Assembly: GCA_033980235.1 (NCBI GenBank)
Contig: CM067070.1
Span: 4,014,978 to 4,078,977, forward strand
Direction of reading: 5' to 3'
DNA length: 64,000 nt
DNA from: Diadema setosum
Taxonomy: Eukaryota > Echinodermata > Echinoidea > Diadematoida > Diadematidae
Part shown: piece by piece, positions 59,607 through 64,000 of the stretch
Layout of the letters: each line of letters starts with the position of its first letter
Position numbering within the stretch: position 1 is the first letter of the stretch
Position numbers and translations under genes: made by a program
Notes under the pieces: generated by a model
Database searches by the model: none
The model's input: the letters and a program-made list of their open reading frames with translations, nothing else
What the model was told of the DNA's origin: nothing

Positions 59607-59817
59607 CAGTGTAGCCTTGTTTTAACGAACACGGTTATAACGAAATTCCGGTTGAAACAAAGTAAAAATTCAGGCCGCATCATAACCCGCTCTTTGTGTG
59701 CTTTTGGGTGTGTGTGTGTGTGTGTGTGTGTGTGCATTTAATCGCTGATAATAAAATTTCAATATAACGGAGGAAAACAGCCGGTCTCGAGGACTTCGGT
59801 GTAATGGGAGTTTATTG
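59607..59817. mobile_element. CAGT-type MITE in module 4-5 spacer
   Basis: Co-linear with 56033-56242, with an inner (TG)n. The ends are slightly decayed (CAGTGTAGCCTTG and GGGAGTTTATTG). Confidence 0.72.
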
Positions 59818-59959
59818 TATTGCTGCGAGGAAATGCAATTCCATACAATAATTAGCTCTATAACCGAGGCGCAAGCTCCTCTCTAGACTGGTTAAACCAC
59901 GGACCCTGGTCCATGGTTAAAGATACAAAAAAGAATTGAATACTCCAAGTAATCAAGTC

Positions 59960-60065
59960 AGAGTTTGGGCCTAATATTGTTTTACCTCAATAATCTATCC
60001 GGGTTTTTTTTTTTCACTTTTTTACCGTATTGTGAAAGTGCTTAATGCAGATCTGCACATTGCAT
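59960..60065 (+). repeat. Relic of the foldback element's end, module 4-5 spacer
   Basis: TTTGGGCCTAATATTGTTTTACC then TTTTACCGTATTGTGAAAG: the same relic as at 56385-56510, further diverged. Confidence 0.6.
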
Positions 60066-60462
60066 CTATTGTAATTCTTGAGCCAAAATCTGAGATTTCT
60101 ATGGTGAACATAGAAAGAAAAACATCTGGATTTAGTATAAATGCCCAGCCATTCATTACGCTGAGGCATATGATTGTTGCTTATGTGCTCCCTGATTGGT
60201 TTCATCATGGTATTATGATTAATCTGGCAAATATTCCAAGGCAATTAAAGTGGGTCATAAATTATGTTTGTAATGTAAAATAATTGGGAATGAATATAAA
60301 TTGACATATATATTGATATAAATCTTAAACAATGGTTCCTATGTCAATTATGCATGTACTGAATGTTAGATTGTTTAGATTCGTTGATATTAATGGATAA
60401 TGAAATGTGAATAACAGATTAAAAGAAGTTGATCTTTACTTCGTTTGTCTTTGAATCAATAG

Positions 60463-60783
60463 CCACAAACGGCCTGACACTAAATGGGCCATCTTCAGTA
60501 GCAGTGGAAGCAGGATCCAATACAGAGCTGAGATGTTCAGTGACTGGACTAGCATCGTCAGTTTTCACTTGGTTTGATACTTCAAGGACCCCTAATGTTG
60601 CCATATTTCTTGGAGGTATCAAACTAACAAGTGATTCAAAGTATGATGACTTTATTATATCAGCGGATGCCACCTCATCCACAGTGACAATCACTGATAC
60701 ACAGATTTCAGAGGAAGGGAGTTATGTTTGTCAGGCTTCAGGGGTGCCAGGTCCTGCACCGGCAGCAGAAGTTTTTGTTGAAG
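60463..60783 (+). CDS. Module 5 exon A: V-like Ig domain
   Basis: Acceptor GAATCAATAG, donor GTGGGT, 107 codons. ELRCSVTGLA, FTWFDTS, EGSYVCQ. Closest to module 4; changed residues cluster between the Trp and the middle of the domain. Confidence 0.88.
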
Positions 60784-61944
60784 GTGGGTTGGTGTTTCAT
60801 TGGATCTTTCAGTTGACTGCACTGATATAACTACCACTGGATCATTACTGTGCTTTCAAATGTAAAGCCACAGCCCCTTCCCCCAAACTATCTCCTCCCC
60901 TCTAGCGGTTTAAGGTTAAAATGGACAGACACAGAACTCACATGCACTCACTGACGCAAACATACATACAGACACACTAGCCCTGTGCCTATACGTAAAG
61001 ATTGATTTACATATCTTTCTGTCCTGTTTTTCAATTTAAGTGTGTTTCATTTCTTTTCTATAGTTTTACTTTTTTTATTAGTTCAGGTATACTTTTTTTT
61101 TCAATAGCTAATTGTAGTGTCACATATTCTTTTTTTCACTGAGTAGAAAAAAAAAAGATGGTATCACAAGAAAAAATCAGTTATGATTATGATGAATAAG
61201 GTACAAATATTCCAGGAGAAGTAAATAGCGTTGATGTCAATAAAACTTTTGACTCGTTCAATAAATAGAGAAGGCTAGATAATTGCATCATGATTTTGCT
61301 TGAAACAAGTATAATAAGGTCACAAAAGTGTGAACACAAAATTGGTTTCCCAATTTCACTCTTAATTAAAATAAAAAAATTGCATGATACATGTAACATT
61401 TCAACCTTTAGGTGCCAGCATGAACAAAAAAAAAAGAAATACAGATATTAAAAAACAACGCAATTACTCTGCTTCCATCAGGTATATCTCATACTTTAGT
61501 TTCTTTTTTAACCTTTTTACTCCTTGCATTTCAACGCTTTTTCAAACCACACACAGATAATATGAGAGAATGTACATACCATATTTAGAAATTGATTTAA
61601 TGTTATATAAGAGCACACTTTAATAGAGCAGCACATTTTCACTTTCCAAGTTTGATAAGAACTATATTGTGCAAAATACCCCTTTTAACACGAAGTGATA
61701 GAATACTTGAAATTTTTACTGAGATTTGACTTTTAAATTGTTATCTGATACCATACCAGAGCATGACATTGGTAGTTAAGTTGATCCTGTGCATGACATG
61801 CGTGGCATTGCATTGAATAGGCAGCTTTAAATTGAACAACATTTGGATGTTCTCAGATTAAATAACTTTGTTTGTTTGGTTGTTTTTTGTGAAATACTGA
61901 GGATGTCCACTATAATTTTCCCTTCATTTTCAATGTTTCCTTAG

Positions 61945-62253
61945 TGAGATCAACTTTGTCATTGGTGTTGAATTCAACTCTCATCGCTGGTAACACGTAC
62001 GAGGCAGTGTGCAGAGCCGAGGGAGGCCAACCAGCTGTAGACTTTGAATGGTATCTAGATAACGTACAACAGACAGTTGACCCGCCAACAAGTGTCACTA
62101 ATGCTGGTAATGCAGATCTGATTGATACAACGAGCATGTTTGTCTTCACCCCAACAAAAGAACATTTCTGCCAGACCCTACGATGTGTTACCACTGGACA
62201 TCAAGTTATCACCCTAAACCAAGAAAAGAACATTACTTGTCTTGATGTCAATT
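61945..62253 (+). CDS. Module 5 exon B: C2-like Ig domain
   Basis: Acceptor TTTCCTTAG, donor GTAAGT, 103 codons. AVCRAEGGQPAVDFEWYLD, QQTVDPP (as in module 2, unlike 3 and 4), FCQTLRC, NITC. The Thr shared with module 2 hints at mosaic exchange between modules. Confidence 0.88.
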
Positions 62254-62744
62254 GTAAGTTATAAAATGATATCAGGTCATTTAAGAAATAATCTTTCTCC
62301 AGTTATTTGTTTGCTTTTTTGTCATTCTATATGATAAATGCTATTCATAAGCACTATGATTAAAAAGCTTAAGAAAAAAAATATACAATGTTCATTAAAG
62401 CTGTCTCTAATATTTCATTGAATATTAAAGTGTTTTAGCAAAATTTTGTCTGATGCCCAGCAGTATTCAAAGACTGTTCTTATATTTTCTTGGTATATTT
62501 TCTTCAACATTTCACTTACATTCGAGTTTTCCTCCTTTCTATATTTCAATGTTTGTACTTGAAGAGTATTATTTTATCAATATTACTAATGGGATTAAAT
62601 TGGAGGGCTTGCGAGAGATTCAACTGAGTGGATTCTCATCATTATCATTATTATTATCATCATTATTATTATTATTATTATTACTATTATTATTATTATT
62701 ATTACAATTGTATTATTCTAATTATTGTTATCATTATTTTGCAG

Positions 62745-63020
62745 TCGCACCTCAACAGAACCCTGAAATCATCACAGTTGATTTCAATCAGGACTCTTCT
62801 ACCTCAATGCTCACTGCGACCTGCTCCATCCAGCAAGCTGACCAACCAAACCCAGCTATTGACCAATATTACATTTACGAAAACATCACTGACAACCCTT
62901 CTCCAGTCTCATCAACTTCAACTTTCAACAGGGTAACGCCCACGTTTGACACAGAATACCTTTGTGTTGCTGGCAATTATCTGGGAAACACATCAGCTTC
63001 AAAAGTTTTTACTCCTGTCA
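62745..63020 (+). CDS. Module 5 exon C: C2-like Ig domain
   Basis: Acceptor ATTTTGCAG preceded by a long (ATT)n tract (about 62637-62705), donor GTAAGT, 92 codons. Landmarks as in the other C exons; the first Cys lies in LTATCSI. Confidence 0.88.
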
Positions 63021-63234
63021 GTAAGTGGCATCTTTGTTTTGTACGCTTTGTAGCAAATAACATAATTTTGTAGGAAAAAAAAGTGGTATTTTAAGTAAAT
63101 GCCCATGCTTTCTTTTAAAAAAAGAAAAAAAAAAATCTCAAGTACACTACAGCAAATGTTGCCTGCCATAAATAAAGATTAACATTCATCATGATATACT
63201 AGTAAGGATTTCTCTTCGGAAATTAATGGTGGTA

Positions 63235-63438
63235 CAGTGTAGCCTTGTTTTAACGAACATGGTTATAACGAAATTCCGGTTAAAACAAAGTAAAAATTCA
63301 GGCCGCATCATAATCCACTCTTTGTGTGTTTGTGGGTGTGTGCGTGTGTGTGTGTGCATTTAATCGCTGATAACAAAATTTCAATATAACGAAGGAAACG
63401 GCCTTTCTCGAGGACTTCGGTGTAACGGGAGTTCAATG
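63235..63438. mobile_element. CAGT-type MITE after module 5
   Basis: Co-linear with the copies at 56033 and 59607. The shared place shows it was inherited by duplication of the whole unit. Confidence 0.72.
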
Positions 63439-63586
63439 TATTGCTCCGTGGAAATGCAATTCCATACTATAATTAGCTCTATAACCGAGGCGCAAGCTCC
63501 TCTCTAGACTGGTTAAACCACGGAACCTGGTCCATGGTTAAAGATACCAAAAAGAATTGAATACTCCAGGTAATCAAGTCAGAGTT

Positions 63587-64000
63587 TGGGCCTAATATCT
63601 TTTTACCTTAATAATCTATCCGTTGTTTTTTTTTTTTTTTTCATGCTTTTACCGTATTATGAAAGTGCTTAATCCAGATCTGCACATTGTATCTCTTGTA
63701 ATTCTTGAGCCAAAATCTGAGATTTCTATGGTGAACATAGAACGAAAAACATCTGGATTTAGTATAAATGCCCAGCCATTCATTACGCTGAGGCATATGA
63801 TTGTAGCTTATGTGCTCCCTGATTGGTTTCATCATGGCATTATGATTAATCTGGCAAATATTCCAAGGCAATTAAAGTGGGTCATATGTTGTAATGTAAA
63901 ATAATTGGAAATGAATATAAATTGACATATATATTGATGTAAATCTTAAACAATGGTTCCTATGTCAATTATGCATGTACTGAATGTTAGATTGTTCAGA
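63587..64000 (+). repeat. Start of a sixth module (spacer preceding exon A)
   Basis: Matches 59960-60400 and 56385-56830 closely, including the foldback relic, TGGTGAACATAGAA and TAAATGCCCAGCCATTCATTA. In modules 4 and 5 exon A begins about 430 bases after the AAAGTG that follows the ACCGTATT block, so A6 should begin near 64090, outside the window. Confidence 0.8.

Larger units (their letters stand above)
44715..63020 (+). other. Gene 2: tandem array of three-exon Ig modules (5 complete modules)
   Basis: Gene-level entry. Fifteen exons in strict order A-B-C repeated five times, each with an AG acceptor, a GT (once GC) donor, and phase 1 at both ends. Lengths are constant: A 321 nt (327 in module 2), B 309 nt (333 in module 1), C 276 nt (279 in module 1). 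No signal peptide, membrane exon, stop or polyadenylation context is seen between modules, so they look like parts of one gene, giving at least 15 Ig domains if all are used. Start spacing of modules is 5.1, 3.2, 3.9 and 3.6 kb. Membrane and cytoplasmic parts would lie past the right edge. Confidence 0.88.

Overview
The window is eukaryotic genomic DNA: AT-rich, intron-rich, dense in transposable elements and microsatellites. The mix of CR1/L2-like and Tx1/L1-like LINEs, a tRNA-derived SINE with an AAC tail, Tc1, hAT-like and Harbinger-like elements, a Ty3/Gypsy-like element and immunoglobulin (Ig) receptor genes suggests a marine invertebrate, perhaps a deuterostome such as an echinoderm. That is inference; no species marker was recognised. 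All splice models were read by hand from codon phase, GT/AG sites and similarity between exons. Layout. (1) 95-5488: a Ty3/Gypsy-like retrotransposon with identical 113-bp LTRs, broken gag and pol frames, and a primer-binding site complementary to its own LTR. It lies antisense inside an intron of gene 1. (2) 5786-17236, minus strand (gene 1): signal peptide, one V-like Ig exon (type A), a relic of a second Ig exon (type B), a C2-like Ig exon (type C), a transmembrane exon, two juxtamembrane exons and two exons of a tyrosine-kinase-like N-lobe. The rest of the kinase lies beyond the left edge. The usual ATP-binding Lys and the helix-C Glu are both replaced, so this looks like a receptor pseudokinase. 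(3) 17237-32600: repeats only (a Tc1 deletion derivative, a large nested palindrome, two LINE fragments, several MITEs). (4) 32609-63020 and beyond, plus strand (gene 2): a signal-peptide exon, a decayed type C exon just behind it, a repeat-filled intron of about 12 kb, then five tandem modules of three Ig exons (A-B-C). Every exon begins and ends in phase 1. A sixth module evidently starts just past the right edge. Gene 2's membrane and cytoplasmic parts are not in the window. How they fit together: the A, B and C exons of gene 2 are clear paralogues of the A, B-relic and C exons of gene 1. The two divergently transcribed genes therefore belong to one receptor family whose ectodomain grows or shrinks by whole-exon duplication and loss. 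Modules 3-5 carry the same MITE and the same foldback-element relic at the same place, so they arose by recent segmental duplication. Between modules 4 and 5 most coding differences in exons A and C change the amino acid. The best candidate for an undescribed system is this modular, rapidly diversifying Ig receptor / pseudokinase locus.
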